From: Chromobacterium aquaticum
GTDB lineage: Bacteria > Pseudomonadota > Gammaproteobacteria > Burkholderiales > Chromobacteriaceae
DNA length: 64,000 bases
Direction: 5' to 3'
Assembly: GCF_021129195.1 (NCBI RefSeq)
Contig: NZ_JAJOHW010000025.1
Coordinates: 1 to 64,000, forward strand
Positions 35,555 to 45,786 of this stretch are shown piece by piece. A program made the translations under genes and the position numbers. The stretch's first letter is position 1. Each line of letters begins with the position of its first letter. The notes beneath the pieces were generated by a model, which was not told where the DNA came from, searched no databases, and saw nothing but the letters and a program-made list of their open reading frames with translations.

Positions 35555-36478
35555 TCAATTGACGTAGGTCAGCCAGTGCTGGTGTTCGGCATCCAGTCCT
35601 TTGACGATGTCGAAGTAGCGCTTCTGGATTTCGGCGGTGATGGTACCACGATTGCCGTCGCCGATCGCGCGTCTGTCGAGCTCGCGGATCGGGGTCACTT
35701 CGGCGGCGGTGCCGGTGAAGAAGGCTTCGTCCGCGCTGTAGACCTCGTCGCGGGTGATGCGTTTCTCTATCAGTTCCAGCCCCATTTCCTTGGCGATCTG
35801 CACCACGGTATCGCGGGTGATGCCCTCCAGCGCGCTGGTCAGGTCCGGAGTGTACAGCTTGCCCTTGCGGATGATGAAGATGTTTTCACCGGAACCTTCC
35901 GCCACGAAACCGTCCACGTCCAGCAGCAGCGCCTCGTCGTAGCCGTCGGCGGTGGCTTCGTTGTTGGCCAGGATGGAGTTCATGTAGTTGCCGTTGGCCT
36001 TGGCCTTGCACATGGTGATGTTGACGTGGTGGCGGGTGAAGGAGGAGGTCTTCACGCGTATGCCTTTTTCCAGGCCTTCGTCGCCCAGGTAGGCGCCCCA
36101 GGGCCAGGCGGCCACGATCACGCGCACGTCGTTCTTCAGCGGCGCCACGCCCAGCTTGCCGGAGCCGTAGAAGGCCATCGGGCGGAAATAGCAGGATTTC
36201 AGGCCGTTGGCCTTGACCACGTCCAGATGGGCCTGGCTGATCTGCTCCGGCGTGAACGGCAGCTGCATGCCCAGGATCTTGGCGGAGCGGAACAGCCGCG
36301 CGGTATGGTCTTCCAGACGGAAGATGGCCGGGCCCTTGGGGGTTTCGTAGGCGCGCACGCCTTCGAACACGCCCATGCCGTAGTGCAGGGTGTGGGTCAG
36401 CACATGGGTGGTGGCGTCGCGCCAGTCAACCAGTTTGCCGTCATACCAGATATATCCGTCACGATCAGCCATCGACAT
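35555..36478 (-). CDS. ilvE: branched-chain amino acid aminotransferase IlvE
   Basis: IlvE interconverts branched-chain amino acids and their 2-oxo acids with glutamate, using PLP. The fold-type IV signature is clear: the PLP lysine is K160 in [12 protein letters not shown], and [13 protein letters not shown] and GITRDTV follow. Starting at the ATG at 36478 ([15 protein letters not shown]) the protein has 307 residues and is preceded by GGAGAA at the right spacing; the TTG at 36493 is less likely. It lies between glnE and the zinc-finger gene. Confidence 0.96.
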   Translation of the reverse strand: MSMADRDGYIWYDGKLVDWRDATTHVLTHTLHYGMGVFEGVRAYETPKGPAIFRLEDHTARLFRSAKILGMQLPFTPEQISQAHLDVVKANGLKSCYFRPMAFYGSGKLGVAPLKNDVRVIVAAWPWGAYLGDEGLEKGIRVKTSSFTRHHVNITMCKAKANGNYMNSILANNEATADGYDEALLLDVDGFVAEGSGENIFIIRKGKLYTPDLTSALEGITRDTVVQIAKEMGLELIEKRITRDEVYSADEAFFTGTAAEVTPIRELDRRAIGDGNRGTITAEIQKRYFDIVKGLDAEHQHWLTYVN

Positions 36479-36583
36479 CTTGGTGTTCTCCAATATTGTG
36501 TTTTCGTTTTGCGGGTTGGGCCGGATGCGGTCCGGCCTTATCCAATGAGTTTATCTCGCCGCCATGACGCTGTGAACCGTTTG

Positions 36584-39280
36584 TCAGGAAAAATTGAGCG
36601 CTTGCTCGAATACGCGTTGCCACAACGCTCGGCATTGGCTGTAGTCCTCCAGCAAGGCGGCGTCCGGCGCCACGGTCTGGCGTTCGTTGAGCCGGGCGGC
36701 GTGCTGTAGCCGGCGGTAGTGGCGGTAGGCGTTGCGCGCGGCTTCGGCGTCGGCGGCGGGGATCAGCCCGGCCTCGGCGGCGGTGGCCAGCAGCGCGATA
36801 TTGCCGGCGTTAGCGGTCAGCGCCGGCAGCGCGTGGGCGTGGGCCAGAATCAGGTATTGGACGATGAATTCGATGTCTATGATGCCGCCGCGCGCGTTCT
36901 TGGGGTCTTCATCGCGGGAGGGGTGGCTGTCCAGCATGCGCTGGCGCATCGCCAGCACCTCGTCGCGCAGCGTGGAGAGATCGCGCCTGCGGGTCAGGAT
37001 GGCGTGGCGCTCCTGCTCGAACTGGGCGCCGACTTCGGCATCGCCGGCCACGTAGCGGGCGCGGGTCAGCGCCTGGTGTTCCCAAACCCAGGCCTGCTGC
37101 TCCTGATACTGGCGGAAGGCGTTGACCGAGCTGACCAGCAGGCCGCTGGCGCCGTTGGGGCGCAGCCGCAGGTCGATGTCGTAGAGCACGCCGGCGGCAG
37201 TGGCGCTGGTCAGCCAGGTGGACATCTTGCGCGCCAGCCGCGAGTACAGCTCGGCGGCGTCCGGATGTTCGTCGTCGTAGAGGAAGATCAGGTCCAGGTC
37301 CGAGGCGTAGCCCAGTTCTTTGCCGCCCAGCTTGCCGTAACCGATGATGGCGAAGCGCGGCGTGTCGCAGTGGCGGCTGGGGATGTCCAGCCAGGCGTGG
37401 CGCAGCGTGGCCGCCAGCACGATGTCGGCGAGCAGCGACAGTTGGTCGGACAGCGCCTCCACCGTCCACATGCCGGCCAGGTCCTGCGCCACCAGGCGGA
37501 AGGATTGCGCGTGCTGGAAATGGCGCAGCGCGTCCATCTTGGCTTCCACGTCGCCGTCGGCCTGGCTCAGTTGCTGTTCCAGTTGTGCTTCCAGCTGCGG
37601 CCAGTCCGGCGTGGCGTAGAGCACGCGCGCGTCCAGCAGTTCGTCCAGCAGTATCGGGTGGCGGGTCAGATAGCCGGAGACCCAGGCGCTGGACGAGTAG
37701 AGCGAGGCCAGCCGCTGCAGGGTCTGCGGGTATTCGGTCAGCAGCGCCAGGTAGGAGGCGCGGCGGCTGATCGCTTCCATCAGCGCGATGATGCGCGCCA
37801 GCGTGGCGTCGGCGTTGTCGAAGCGGGAAGCGACCTCGATCAGCGCCGGCATCAATTGGTCGAACTGCTTGCGGCCGTTCAGCGGCATCTGCTGGTAGCG
37901 CTGTCCCTGAGCCAGGCTTTGCAGTTGGCGCGCCACTTGTTCCGGTTCAGAGAAGCCCAGCGCTTGCAGTTTTTCCACCGGCAGGCAGTCGGCGATGTCC
38001 AGCCATAGTTCGGAGAGCGGATGATCGGCGGCGCCCTCGGTGGGCAGGATGAACACTTGCTCGAAGTGGCGGGTGACCTTGCGGCGCTGCTGGTTGAGCC
38101 GATTCATGAACTGCTCCCAGTCGGCGCAGCCCATGCTGGCGGCGATGCGGGCGCGGTTGTCCGCGCCGCTGGGCAAGGTTTGGGTTTGTTGATCGTCCAG
38201 ATATTGCAGCCGGTGTTCCAGATTGCGCAGAAAGGCATAGGCCTCGAGCAACTCGGTGACGGCGGCGGGCTCCAGCAGCCGCAGTTCGCCCAGCCGGCGC
38301 AGCGTTTCGCGAGTGCCACGCAGTTGCAGGCTGCGGTCGCGGCCGCCGCGTATCAGCTGGAACACTTGGGCGATGAACTCCACTTCGCGGATGCCGCCGG
38401 GCCCCAGCTTGATGTTGTCGGCCATGTCGCGGCGCGCCACTTCGCGGCGAATCTGCGCATGCAGTTCACGCATCGCGCCGTAGGCGCTGTAGTCCAGGTA
38501 TTTGCGGTAGATGAAGGGGCGGGCCATGTCGGCCAGCGCCGCCGCGTCGCCGCTGAGCGCCCTGGCCTTGATCCAGGCGTAGCGCTCCCATTCCCGGCCC
38601 TGGCTCAGCAGATAGTTTTCCAGCGCGGCGAAACTCATCGCCAGCGGGCCGGAGTCGCCGTAGGGCCGCAGCCGCATGTCGACGCGGAACACCTGGCCGT
38701 CGGCGGTGACGTCGTTGAGCAGGGCGATCAGCTTCTTGCCCATCTGAGTGAAGTATTCGTGGTTGCTGATGCTGCGGCCGCCATGGTGGCCGCCGTCGGT
38801 GTCGCCGCTCTCGGGGTAGATGAAGATCAGGTCGATGTCGGAGCTGACGTTGAGCTCGCCGCCGCCCAGCTTGCCCATGCCGATGACGATCAACTGCTGG
38901 ACCTCGCCGCTATCCTCGCCTATCGGCTGGCCGTAGTGGGCGAGGCCGGCGCGCGCAGAGGCCAGCGCCCGTTCTACGGCGAAATCAGCCAGCGCGCTGA
39001 CGGTGGACACCACCTCGTCCAGGCTCGCCAGGCCGTTGAGGTCGCGGCAGATCAGCCGCGCCACCACCGCCTGGCGCAGCCGCCGCAGCGCCGGCGCCAG
39101 CCCTTCGGCGTCGCTCAGCGCCTGCCAGTCGGCGAAGGCTTCCATCTCAGCCGCGTCAAAAGGCTGGCCTAGCCGGGCTTGCAGCCGCTCCAGCTCCTCG
39201 GGGCGGGCGGTCAGCAAACGCTGCAGATAGTGGGAGAACTCGCGGCTGCGGGCAATGGCAGCGGCCGTGTTTGCTGGCAT
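36584..39280 (-). CDS. glnE: glutamine synthetase adenylyltransferase/deadenylase GlnE
   Basis: GlnE attaches AMP to glutamine synthetase or removes it, in response to PII state and glutamine. The 898-residue protein has both nucleotidyltransferase domains: the N-terminal deadenylase (IVIGMGKLGGGELNVSSDIDLIFIY in segments, about 155-180) and the C-terminal adenylylase (IIGYGKLGGKELGYASDLD, about 640-660). Together with GlnD this window encodes both covalent modifiers of the nitrogen cascade, 12 kb apart. It is divergent from the yhdP-like gene, with only about 50 bases between them. Confidence 0.96.
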   Translation of the reverse strand: MPANTAAAIARSREFSHYLQRLLTARPEELERLQARLGQPFDAAEMEAFADWQALSDAEGLAPALRRLRQAVVARLICRDLNGLASLDEVVSTVSALADFAVERALASARAGLAHYGQPIGEDSGEVQQLIVIGMGKLGGGELNVSSDIDLIFIYPESGDTDGGHHGGRSISNHEYFTQMGKKLIALLNDVTADGQVFRVDMRLRPYGDSGPLAMSFAALENYLLSQGREWERYAWIKARALSGDAAALADMARPFIYRKYLDYSAYGAMRELHAQIRREVARRDMADNIKLGPGGIREVEFIAQVFQLIRGGRDRSLQLRGTRETLRRLGELRLLEPAAVTELLEAYAFLRNLEHRLQYLDDQQTQTLPSGADNRARIAASMGCADWEQFMNRLNQQRRKVTRHFEQVFILPTEGAADHPLSELWLDIADCLPVEKLQALGFSEPEQVARQLQSLAQGQRYQQMPLNGRKQFDQLMPALIEVASRFDNADATLARIIALMEAISRRASYLALLTEYPQTLQRLASLYSSSAWVSGYLTRHPILLDELLDARVLYATPDWPQLEAQLEQQLSQADGDVEAKMDALRHFQHAQSFRLVAQDLAGMWTVEALSDQLSLLADIVLAATLRHAWLDIPSRHCDTPRFAIIGYGKLGGKELGYASDLDLIFLYDDEHPDAAELYSRLARKMSTWLTSATAAGVLYDIDLRLRPNGASGLLVSSVNAFRQYQEQQAWVWEHQALTRARYVAGDAEVGAQFEQERHAILTRRRDLSTLRDEVLAMRQRMLDSHPSRDEDPKNARGGIIDIEFIVQYLILAHAHALPALTANAGNIALLATAAEAGLIPAADAEAARNAYRHYRRLQHAARLNERQTVAPDAALLEDYSQCRALWQRVFEQALNFS

Positions 39281-39328
39281 AATAGGCCTCTACGGCATGT
39301 CAATTCTTGATGGCCACATTGTAACGGT

Positions 39329-42300
39329 TTGCCGCATTTGGAAAAGCTATTCTCCGTTCTGTCCCATATCCATGTGATCAAGGTCCTGAAACGGACCTGT
39401 GCGCTGTTGGGAATGGCCATCGCCGCCGCCTTGACGCTGCTGCTGGTAGCGTTCTGCGCGTTCACTTTCTGGGTGCTGCCCAATCTGGACCAGTTTCGCC
39501 AGCCGCTGGAGCGCTATCTGAGCCAGTCGCTGGGACGGCCGGTGCAGGTGGCGGCCTTGTCCGGCGAGTGGCTGACCGTGGGGCCGCGTTTCGAGCTGGG
39601 CGGCGTCACCATCGCCAATCCGCAGGACGGCAAGGCGCTGACCTTGCGCCAGGTATCGCTGGAGCCGTCGTGGCGTTCCTTGCTGGCCTTGGAGCCGCGG
39701 CTGGCCAGCGTGGTGGTCAAGGGGCCGACGGTGGAGCTGCTGCGCTCGCGCCAGGGCGTGATCTATCTGAACGGTTTCGATCTGACTTCCGGCCCGTCCG
39801 ACAGCGGCCTGGGCAATTGGCTGCTGCGTCAGCCCAGCCTGGAAATCAGCGATGCGCGGCTGAGCTGGCAGGATGAGCTGCTGGGCCTGCCGCGGCTGGA
39901 CCTGAGCCAGGGCCAGCTCAAGCTGAGCGCCGGCCTGCTCGGTCACAACCTGAAGCTGTCGGGCCAGCCGGCGGCGTCCTTGGGCAAGGGCTTTGATCTG
40001 ACTGCGTCCTGGCGCGGCGACGACATCGCCGCCTGGCAGCAGTGGTCGGGCTCGCTCAAGGTGGCGCTGGACGGCGCCAAGGTGGGCTCGTGGACGCGTT
40101 ATCTGCAGCAATTGGGCATGCTGCGCAGCGGCGAGGGCAGTGGCACGGTGGAGATGTCCTTCTCCGACGGCGCCATCGATGGGCTGACCGCCAATGTCAA
40201 TGTCCACGACGCAGCGTACACGCCGCCGGATTCGCATGAATTGGTGCTGCCGCGGTTGCAGGGCGAATTGCAGCTGACGCGCCAACTCAGTGGCAGCTAC
40301 AAGGTCAAGGCCAGCCGGCTCACCCTGGCCAGCGCCAGCGGCCTGGCCTTCGACAACTCCAATATCGACGGCGAGTGGCGCTATGGCGCGCAGGGTTTCG
40401 GCCAGCTGACGCTGGACAATGTCGATCTAGGTCATCTGACCCCCTTCATTCACGCGCTGGGCGCCGATCGCAACCCGCTGTTCGCGCGTTTCTCGCCCAG
40501 CGGCGCCTTGCGCGACCTGACCGTCAGCTGGAAGGGCGCGCTGGAAGCTCCCAAGGCGTTCAAGCTCAAGTCCCGCTTCGAGAAACTGGCCTGGCAGCCT
40601 TTCGATGGCCTGCCCGGCGTGGCTGGCGTCAGCGGCGCGATCAACTTCGACGAAAACGGCGGCCGGCTGCAGCTGGACACCGGCAAGTCCCAGGTCAGCT
40701 ATCCCTCGGTGTTCGTCGCGCCGCTGGCTTTCGACAAGCTGACCGCCGATGTGGGCTGGCAGCGGCAGGGACAGGCCGTGACCTTGGATTTCCGCCGGGT
40801 CGATTTCTCCAACGCCGAGCTGTCCGGCAGCCTGCAGGGCAGTTACCGCCATCAGGGCGAAGGCGCCGGCGTCGCCGATTTGCGCGCCAGCATCGCCGGG
40901 GTGCCGGCGGCCAGGGTGGTGGATTATCTGCCGACCGAGGTCGGCGAACACACCATGCGCTGGCTGCGCCAGGCGCTACAGGGCGGGCAGCTGCGCCAGG
41001 CGACAATGAAGCTGCGCGGCGATCTGGAGCAGTTTCCCTTCGTCGGCGGCAAGGGCGGCGAGTTTCTGGTGGAAGCCGAAGTGGAGCGCGCGCGTCTCAG
41101 CTATCAGCCGGGCTGGCCGCGCATTGACGACATTGATGCCCAATTGCTGTTCCACAATGAGCGCATGGAAGTGAACGCGCGCCATGCCAGCACCGTGGGC
41201 GTGCCGCTGAGCGGCGTCAAGGCGGTGATCGCCCATCTGGGCGCCGAGGTGCCCATGCTGACGGTGGAGGGCCGCGCGGCCGATCGCCTGCAGCGCATGC
41301 TGGCCTTCACCACCCAAAGCCCGGTGGATGGTTGGCTGGACGGCTTCACCGGCCAGATCGAGGCCGGCGGCGACGCCAGCCTTGATCTGAAATTGACGAT
41401 ACCGCTGGCCGGAGAGCAAGGCGTGGCGGTGCGCGGCGATCTTCACTTCGCCGACAACGCGCTGCGCTTCAAGTCCCTGCCGATTCCGCCGCTGAGCAAG
41501 ACGCGCGGCCGGCTGACCTTTACCGAGCGCGGCGTGGACAGTCCCGGCCTGCAGTTCGTCGGCTTTGGCGGGCCGTTCCAGCTGAAGGCCAATACCGGCG
41601 TCGATAAGCGCATGCGTTTCGAACTGACCGGCCAGGCCGATTCGCGCCAAGTGTTGCAACAATATCTGCCGGCGCTGGCGCCGCGGGCGGCGGGCAAGTC
41701 AGGCTACCGCGCGCAGTTCGTCGTCAAGCAGGGCCTGGAAAGCTTGGCCGTGAGCTCGGATCTGCAAGGCACCGGCTTCGATTTGCCAGCGCCGCTGGCC
41801 AAGGCCGCCGCCGCGGCGCTGCCTTTGCAATTGCAGCTGCGGCCGCAGCAGATGCGCGGCGTCCAGACCCAGCGGCTGGAGTTCAGCCTGGAGGGCATGC
41901 TCAGCGGCCGCTTGCGGTTGGACGAGCACGGCGAGTTGCAAGCCGGCGCGCTGGGCGTCGGCCGCGCGCCGGGAGAGCCGGTGGCGGCCGGGCTGGCGGT
42001 GCGGGTGGCGCAGCCCAAGGTGGTGCTGGAGGATTGGCTGAAGCTGGCCGACGGCGCTCAATCCGCGGGCGGAGAGCCGGCGGCGCTGCCGGCGGTGCAG
42101 CTGGAACTGGATACGCCGGAGCTGGTGTTGCCCGGGCTGAGCCTGCATAAGGTGAACGCCAAGCTGGGCAACCGCGAATTGTCCAAGGCCTGGACCATAC
42201 AGCTGCGTTCCAATGAGATGAGCGGCGATGCCAGTTATCGGCCGGAAGGCGACGGCCTGCTGCAGGCCAATCTCAGCCGGCTGGCCTTGAGCCTGCCGGC

Positions 42301-43198
42301 GGACAAGAAGGAGGGCGCGGCTGACAGCAAGGCGACGGACGAGGCGTCGATGCTGAACCGCAAATTGCCGGACATGAAGGTGCGCGTCGGCGAACTGGTG
42401 CTGCAAGGACGCTCGGTGGGCCGGCTGGAGCTGGAGGCGCGCCGCGACGGCAGTGTCTGGCAGATGGCCCCGCTGCGGCTGACCACCAACGACGGCACGC
42501 TGAAGGCCACGGTGCGTTCGGACGCGCGCGGCGCCGGCAATGTCGACGCCCGTTTCGAACTGAATGTCAGCGATGCCGGCAAGCTGCTGACGCGGCTGGG
42601 CCAGGGCGAGATTTTCCGCAACGGCCAGGGCACGCTCAGCGGCCGCTTGAATTGGCCCGGCGGCCTGGGGGATCTGGATTTGGCCAAAGTGTCCGGCGAA
42701 TTGGCGCTAGACTTCAAGGATGGACGCTTCGCCAAGGTGGATCCGGGCGTGGTCAAGCTTTTGGGCGCGCTCAGCCTGCAGTCGCTGCCGCGCCGCATCC
42801 GCCTGGACTTCACCGATGTGTTCAGCGACGGTTTCGCCTTCGACACCCTCAAGGGCGAGGCGCAGGCGCGCAACGGTCTGTTCACCTCCCCCAAGGTGGA
42901 GATGAAGGGGCCGGGCGCGGAAGTGACGATTTCCGGAGTGCTGGATCTGGGCAAGGAGAGCCAGGCCTTGAAGGTGCATGTGCTGCCGCGCTTGGCTGAG
43001 AGCGTGGCGCTGGCGGCGGGCGCGGCCCTGCTCAACCCGGTGGTGGGCATCGCCACGCTGGCGGCGCAGAAAGTGCTGCGCGATCCGGTGGGCCGCATCC
43101 TGTCGGTGGATTACGAAGTGAGCGGCTCGCTGCGCGATCCCAAGGTGGTGCGCACCGCGATCGGTCCGATACAGCAGAACAAAGGGGGAAAACCATGA
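39329..43198 (+). CDS. yhdP: YhdP-family AsmA-like outer-membrane lipid transport protein
   Basis: This 1289-residue protein belongs to the YhdP/TIGR02099 family. It has one N-terminal membrane helix (about 25-50, ALLGMAIAAALTLLLVAFCAF) and a very long periplasmic beta-rich region ending in an AsmA-like C-terminus (SLQSLPRRIRLDFTDVFSDG). In E. coli YhdP, with TamB and YdbH, forms bridges that carry phospholipids to the outer membrane. The start is uncertain: TTG at 39329 gives the longest form and GTG at 39374 is an alternative; neither has a clear ribosome site. The stop overlaps the nitrilase gene (ATGA), as expected for yhdP-nit-tldD clusters. Confidence 0.9.
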   Translation: MPHLEKLFSVLSHIHVIKVLKRTCALLGMAIAAALTLLLVAFCAFTFWVLPNLDQFRQPLERYLSQSLGRPVQVAALSGEWLTVGPRFELGGVTIANPQDGKALTLRQVSLEPSWRSLLALEPRLASVVVKGPTVELLRSRQGVIYLNGFDLTSGPSDSGLGNWLLRQPSLEISDARLSWQDELLGLPRLDLSQGQLKLSAGLLGHNLKLSGQPAASLGKGFDLTASWRGDDIAAWQQWSGSLKVALDGAKVGSWTRYLQQLGMLRSGEGSGTVEMSFSDGAIDGLTANVNVHDAAYTPPDSHELVLPRLQGELQLTRQLSGSYKVKASRLTLASASGLAFDNSNIDGEWRYGAQGFGQLTLDNVDLGHLTPFIHALGADRNPLFARFSPSGALRDLTVSWKGALEAPKAFKLKSRFEKLAWQPFDGLPGVAGVSGAINFDENGGRLQLDTGKSQVSYPSVFVAPLAFDKLTADVGWQRQGQAVTLDFRRVDFSNAELSGSLQGSYRHQGEGAGVADLRASIAGVPAARVVDYLPTEVGEHTMRWLRQALQGGQLRQATMKLRGDLEQFPFVGGKGGEFLVEAEVERARLSYQPGWPRIDDIDAQLLFHNERMEVNARHASTVGVPLSGVKAVIAHLGAEVPMLTVEGRAADRLQRMLAFTTQSPVDGWLDGFTGQIEAGGDASLDLKLTIPLAGEQGVAVRGDLHFADNALRFKSLPIPPLSKTRGRLTFTERGVDSPGLQFVGFGGPFQLKANTGVDKRMRFELTGQADSRQVLQQYLPALAPRAAGKSGYRAQFVVKQGLESLAVSSDLQGTGFDLPAPLAKAAAAALPLQLQLRPQQMRGVQTQRLEFSLEGMLSGRLRLDEHGELQAGALGVGRAPGEPVAAGLAVRVAQPKVVLEDWLKLADGAQSAGGEPAALPAVQLELDTPELVLPGLSLHKVNAKLGNRELSKAWTIQLRSNEMSGDASYRPEGDGLLQANLSRLALSLPADKKEGAADSKATDEASMLNRKLPDMKVRVGELVLQGRSVGRLELEARRDGSVWQMAPLRLTTNDGTLKATVRSDARGAGNVDARFELNVSDAGKLLTRLGQGEIFRNGQGTLSGRLNWPGGLGDLDLAKVSGELALDFKDGRFAKVDPGVVKLLGALSLQSLPRRIRLDFTDVFSDGFAFDTLKGEAQARNGLFTSPKVEMKGPGAEVTISGVLDLGKESQALKVHVLPRLAESVALAAGAALLNPVVGIATLAAQKVLRDPVGRILSVDYEVSGSLRDPKVVRTAIGPIQQNKGGKP

Positions 43199-44004
43199 AG
43201 CAGAAATTTTTGGCGGCGGCGGTGCAGATGGTGTCCGGCTCCGACGTGGACGCCAATGTACGGCGCGCCGCGCATTGGGTGGCGGAAGCCGCGGCCAAGG
43301 GCGCGCGGCTGGTGGTCCTGCCCGAGTATTTTTGCCTGATGGGACGGCAGGAAACCGACAAGGTGGCCGTGTGCGAAGCCTATGGCGACGGTCCCATCCA
43401 GCAGGCGCTGGCGCGGATGGCGCGGGAGAACCGCGTGTGGCTGGCCGCCGGCACCGTGCCGCTGCGCAGCCCGGAGCCGCAGCGGGTGTTGAACACCACC
43501 TTGCTGTTCGACCCGGACGGCGAGGTGCGCGCGCGCTACGACAAGATCCATCTGTTCGGCTTCTCCGGCCTGGGCGAGAGTTATTGCGAATCCAACACCA
43601 TCCGTCCGGGCGAGCAGCCGGTGAAAGCGGACCTGGGCTTCGCCGAGATGGCCTTCGGCATCTGCTACGATCTGCGCTTTCCCGAGCTGTTCCGCCAGTT
43701 GTCGCCCTATGATCTGATGATTTTGCCGGCGGCCTTCACCGCCACCACCGGCGAGGCGCATTGGGAGCCCTTGCTGCGCGCGCGCGCGATAGAGAATCAG
43801 AGCTATGTGCTGGCCTCGGCGCAGGGCGGTGAACACGACAACGGCCGCAAGACCCACGGGCATTCGATGATCATCGATCCCTGGGGCCGCGTGCTGGCCG
43901 AAATAGACAAGGGCGAGGGCGTGATCCTCGCCGAAATCGACCCGACATTGATCCAGTCGGTGCGCACCCGCCTGCCGGCGCTGGCGCACCGCGTACTCGC
44001 GTGA
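43195..44004 (+). CDS. nitrilase-superfamily amidase (Nit1/Nit2-like)
   Basis: The 269-residue enzyme has the full Glu-Lys-Cys triad of carbon-nitrogen hydrolases: E44 in VVLPEYF, K117 in RYDKIHLF and C157 in [11 protein letters not shown]. The sequence fits the Nit branch that hydrolyses deaminated glutathione, a repair amidase, rather than a true nitrilase. It overlaps the yhdP-like gene by four bases, and its stop overlaps the region just before tldD, so the three are probably one transcript. Confidence 0.9.
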   Translation: MKQKFLAAAVQMVSGSDVDANVRRAAHWVAEAAAKGARLVVLPEYFCLMGRQETDKVAVCEAYGDGPIQQALARMARENRVWLAAGTVPLRSPEPQRVLNTTLLFDPDGEVRARYDKIHLFGFSGLGESYCESNTIRPGEQPVKADLGFAEMAFGICYDLRFPELFRQLSPYDLMILPAAFTATTGEAHWEPLLRARAIENQSYVLASAQGGEHDNGRKTHGHSMIIDPWGRVLAEIDKGEGVILAEIDPTLIQSVRTRLPALAHRVLA

Positions 44005-44018
44005 AAGAACCCGACACT

Positions 44019-45461
44019 ATGCAAGATGCTTTCTCCGCGGCAGACAGCCTGCTGCTCAAGCCTTACGGTCTGGACGAGGCGGCTTTGGAAGCCACGCTGG
44101 CGCGCATGCGCCACCACGCCATCGACTACGCCGACCTCTATTTTCAATACACCCGCAGCGAGGCCTGGAGCCTGGAAGAGGGCATCGTCAAGTCCGGCAG
44201 CTTCAGCATCGATCAAGGCGTGGGCGTGCGCGCGGTGGCCGGAGACAAGACCGCCTTCGCCTATTCCGACGCCATCAGCCTGGAGGCCCTGAGCCGCTCC
44301 GCCGATGCGGTGCGCGCCATCGGCCAGGCGGGCGGCGACGGTTCCGCCGGCGCGCAGACCCTGCGCGCGCCCAAGCCGCTGTATCCGGCGCTGGACCCGT
44401 GTCACAGCCTGGAAGCGGCGGCCAAGGTGGCCTTGCTGGAAAAAGTGGAGCGGATGGCCCGCGCCTTGGACCCGCGGGTGATCCAGGTGATGGCCGGCAT
44501 GGCCAGCGAATACGATGTGGTCTACGTGGCGCGCCACGACGGCGTGCGCGCCGCCGATGTGCGGCCGCTGGTGCGGCTGTCGGTGTTGGTGATCGCCGAA
44601 CAAAACGGCCGCCGCGAGCAGGGCTCCAGCGGCGGCGGCGGCCGCTTCGACCTGGCCTACTTCGACGACGAGGTGTTGGAGCGCTATGCGCGTCAGGCGG
44701 TGCATCAGGCGCTGACCAATCTGGATTCGCGGCCGGCGCCGGCCGGCCAGATGACCGTGGTGCTGGGGTCGGGCTGGCCCGGCGTGTTGTTGCACGAGGC
44801 GATAGGTCATGGCCTGGAAGGCGATTTCAACCGCAAGGGCACTTCGGCCTTTTCCGGCAAGATCGGCCAGCGGGTGGCGGCGAAGGGCGTCACGGTGGTG
44901 GACGACGGGGTGATGGAGGAGCGGCGCGGCTCGCTGGCGATAGACGACGAGGGCAATCCCACTCAGCGCACCGTGCTGATCGAGGATGGCGTGCTCAAGG
45001 GCTATATGCAGGATGCGATGAATTCGCGCCTGATGCAGGTGGGCGCCACCGGCAACGGCCGTCGCGAGTCCTACGCCCACATCCCGATGCCGCGGATGAC
45101 CAACACCTATATGCTGGCCGGCCAGCACGATCCGCAGGAAATCATCGCCTCGGTCAAGGACGGCTTGTACGCGGTCAATTTCGGCGGCGGTCAGGTGGAC
45201 ATCACCAGCGGCAAGTTCGTGTTTTCGGCGTCGGAAGCCTGGCGCATCGAAAACGGCAAGCTCAGCTACCCGGTCAAGGGCGCCACCCTGATAGGCAACG
45301 GGCCGGACGTGCTCAACTACGTCAGCATGATAGGCAATGATTTGCAGCTGGATCAGGGCGTCGGCGTCTGCGGCAAGGAAGGCCAGAGCGTGCCGGTGGG
45401 CGTGGGCCAGCCCACGCTGCGCATAGACGGAGGGCTGACCGTGGGCGGCACCGGCGGCTAA
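44019..45461 (+). CDS. tldD: metalloprotease TldD
   Basis: TldD works with TldE/PmbA to degrade unfolded peptides and, in some bacteria, to mature microcins or antitoxins. The metal-binding HExxxH motif is visible in [14 protein letters not shown], and the C-terminal barrel contains [15 protein letters not shown]. The protein has 480 residues from the ATG at 44019; a GTG at 44001 would add six. TldE is not in the window. The stop codon TAA (45459-45461) is immediately followed by copy A of the repeat element, a second small hairpin and then a terminator, so the 3' untranslated region is unusually structured. Confidence 0.95.
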   Translation: MQDAFSAADSLLLKPYGLDEAALEATLARMRHHAIDYADLYFQYTRSEAWSLEEGIVKSGSFSIDQGVGVRAVAGDKTAFAYSDAISLEALSRSADAVRAIGQAGGDGSAGAQTLRAPKPLYPALDPCHSLEAAAKVALLEKVERMARALDPRVIQVMAGMASEYDVVYVARHDGVRAADVRPLVRLSVLVIAEQNGRREQGSSGGGGRFDLAYFDDEVLERYARQAVHQALTNLDSRPAPAGQMTVVLGSGWPGVLLHEAIGHGLEGDFNRKGTSAFSGKIGQRVAAKGVTVVDDGVMEERRGSLAIDDEGNPTQRTVLIEDGVLKGYMQDAMNSRLMQVGATGNGRRESYAHIPMPRMTNTYMLAGQHDPQEIIASVKDGLYAVNFGGGQVDITSGKFVFSASEAWRIENGKLSYPVKGATLIGNGPDVLNYVSMIGNDLQLDQGVGVCGKEGQSVPVGVGQPTLRIDGGLTVGGTGG

Positions 45462-45601
45462 GAACCTGTTCAAAGTCTGCTACGCTTCGGCGATACGGCG
45501 TTGAAAACGAGCTCAAAATGCTCATGTACCACTTGTACATTCCGCTTTTTCACTCGTTTTCGCCTTGTCTCGCTCTTGCTCGCGAGACTTTGAACAGGCT
45601 C
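45462..45601 (-). mobile_element. stop-codon MITE copy A (after tldD)
   Basis: This 140-base element starts on the base after the tldD TAA. Its ends are GAACCTGTTCAAAGTCT and AGACTTTGAACAGGCTC, a 17-base inverted repeat with one mismatch. The centre has the palindrome ATGTACCACTTGTACAT. It lies in the opposite orientation to copies B, C and D. The right flank is AAA where TAA would be expected, so the target duplication has one mismatch. It belongs to the CAAAG end subtype. Confidence 0.85.
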
Positions 45602-45628
45602 AAAGAACCTATGTAAACAGGTTCTTTG
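45601..45628. repeat. short hairpin made of two MITE ends
   Basis: Perfect 10-base arms CAAAGAACCT and AGGTTCTTTG enclose ATGTAAAC. The right side, GTAAACAGGTTC, is identical to the right end of copy B, and GAACCT equals the left end, so this may be an element whose interior was lost. Confidence 0.55.
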
Positions 45629-45632
45629 AGAA

Positions 45633-45662
45633 AGGCGAAGCGCTGGAGCTTCGCCTTTTTTT
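45633..45662 (+). terminator. terminator of the yhdP-nit-tldD unit
   Basis: Nine-base arms AGGCGAAGC and GCTTCGCCT with a GCTGGA loop run into seven T. It lies 171 bases after the tldD stop, displaced by the repeat element. Confidence 0.9.
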
Positions 45663-45786
45663 ACGCCTATTTTCAAATTGAACAAGCAGATCATCCAAAT
45701 TTAAAGCCAATTATCAAATTCCTTGGGCGGCGACACAATGCGCAGGTCCGGTGTCGCCGTGTTGGCGACGCCGCAATCGGGAGACG

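Larger units (their letters stand above)
45462..45786. other. structured region between tldD and the SnoaL-like gene
   Basis: The 325 bases hold, in order: MITE copy A (45462-45601), a 28-base hairpin that resembles two fused MITE ends (45601-45628), the tldD terminator (45633-45662), an AT-rich promoter region with TTGAAC (45678-45683) and TTTAAA (45700-45705), and an inverted repeat GGCGACAC/GTGTCGCC (45729-45758) ahead of the next ribosome site. No coding signal is seen. Confidence 0.6.

Noticed and set aside
34367-36709. A 780-residue plus-strand frame across waaF, the zinc-finger gene and ilvE
   Set aside because: It covers three well-supported minus-strand genes and has shadow-like composition (Gly, Gln, Val, His-rich) with no recognisable domain.
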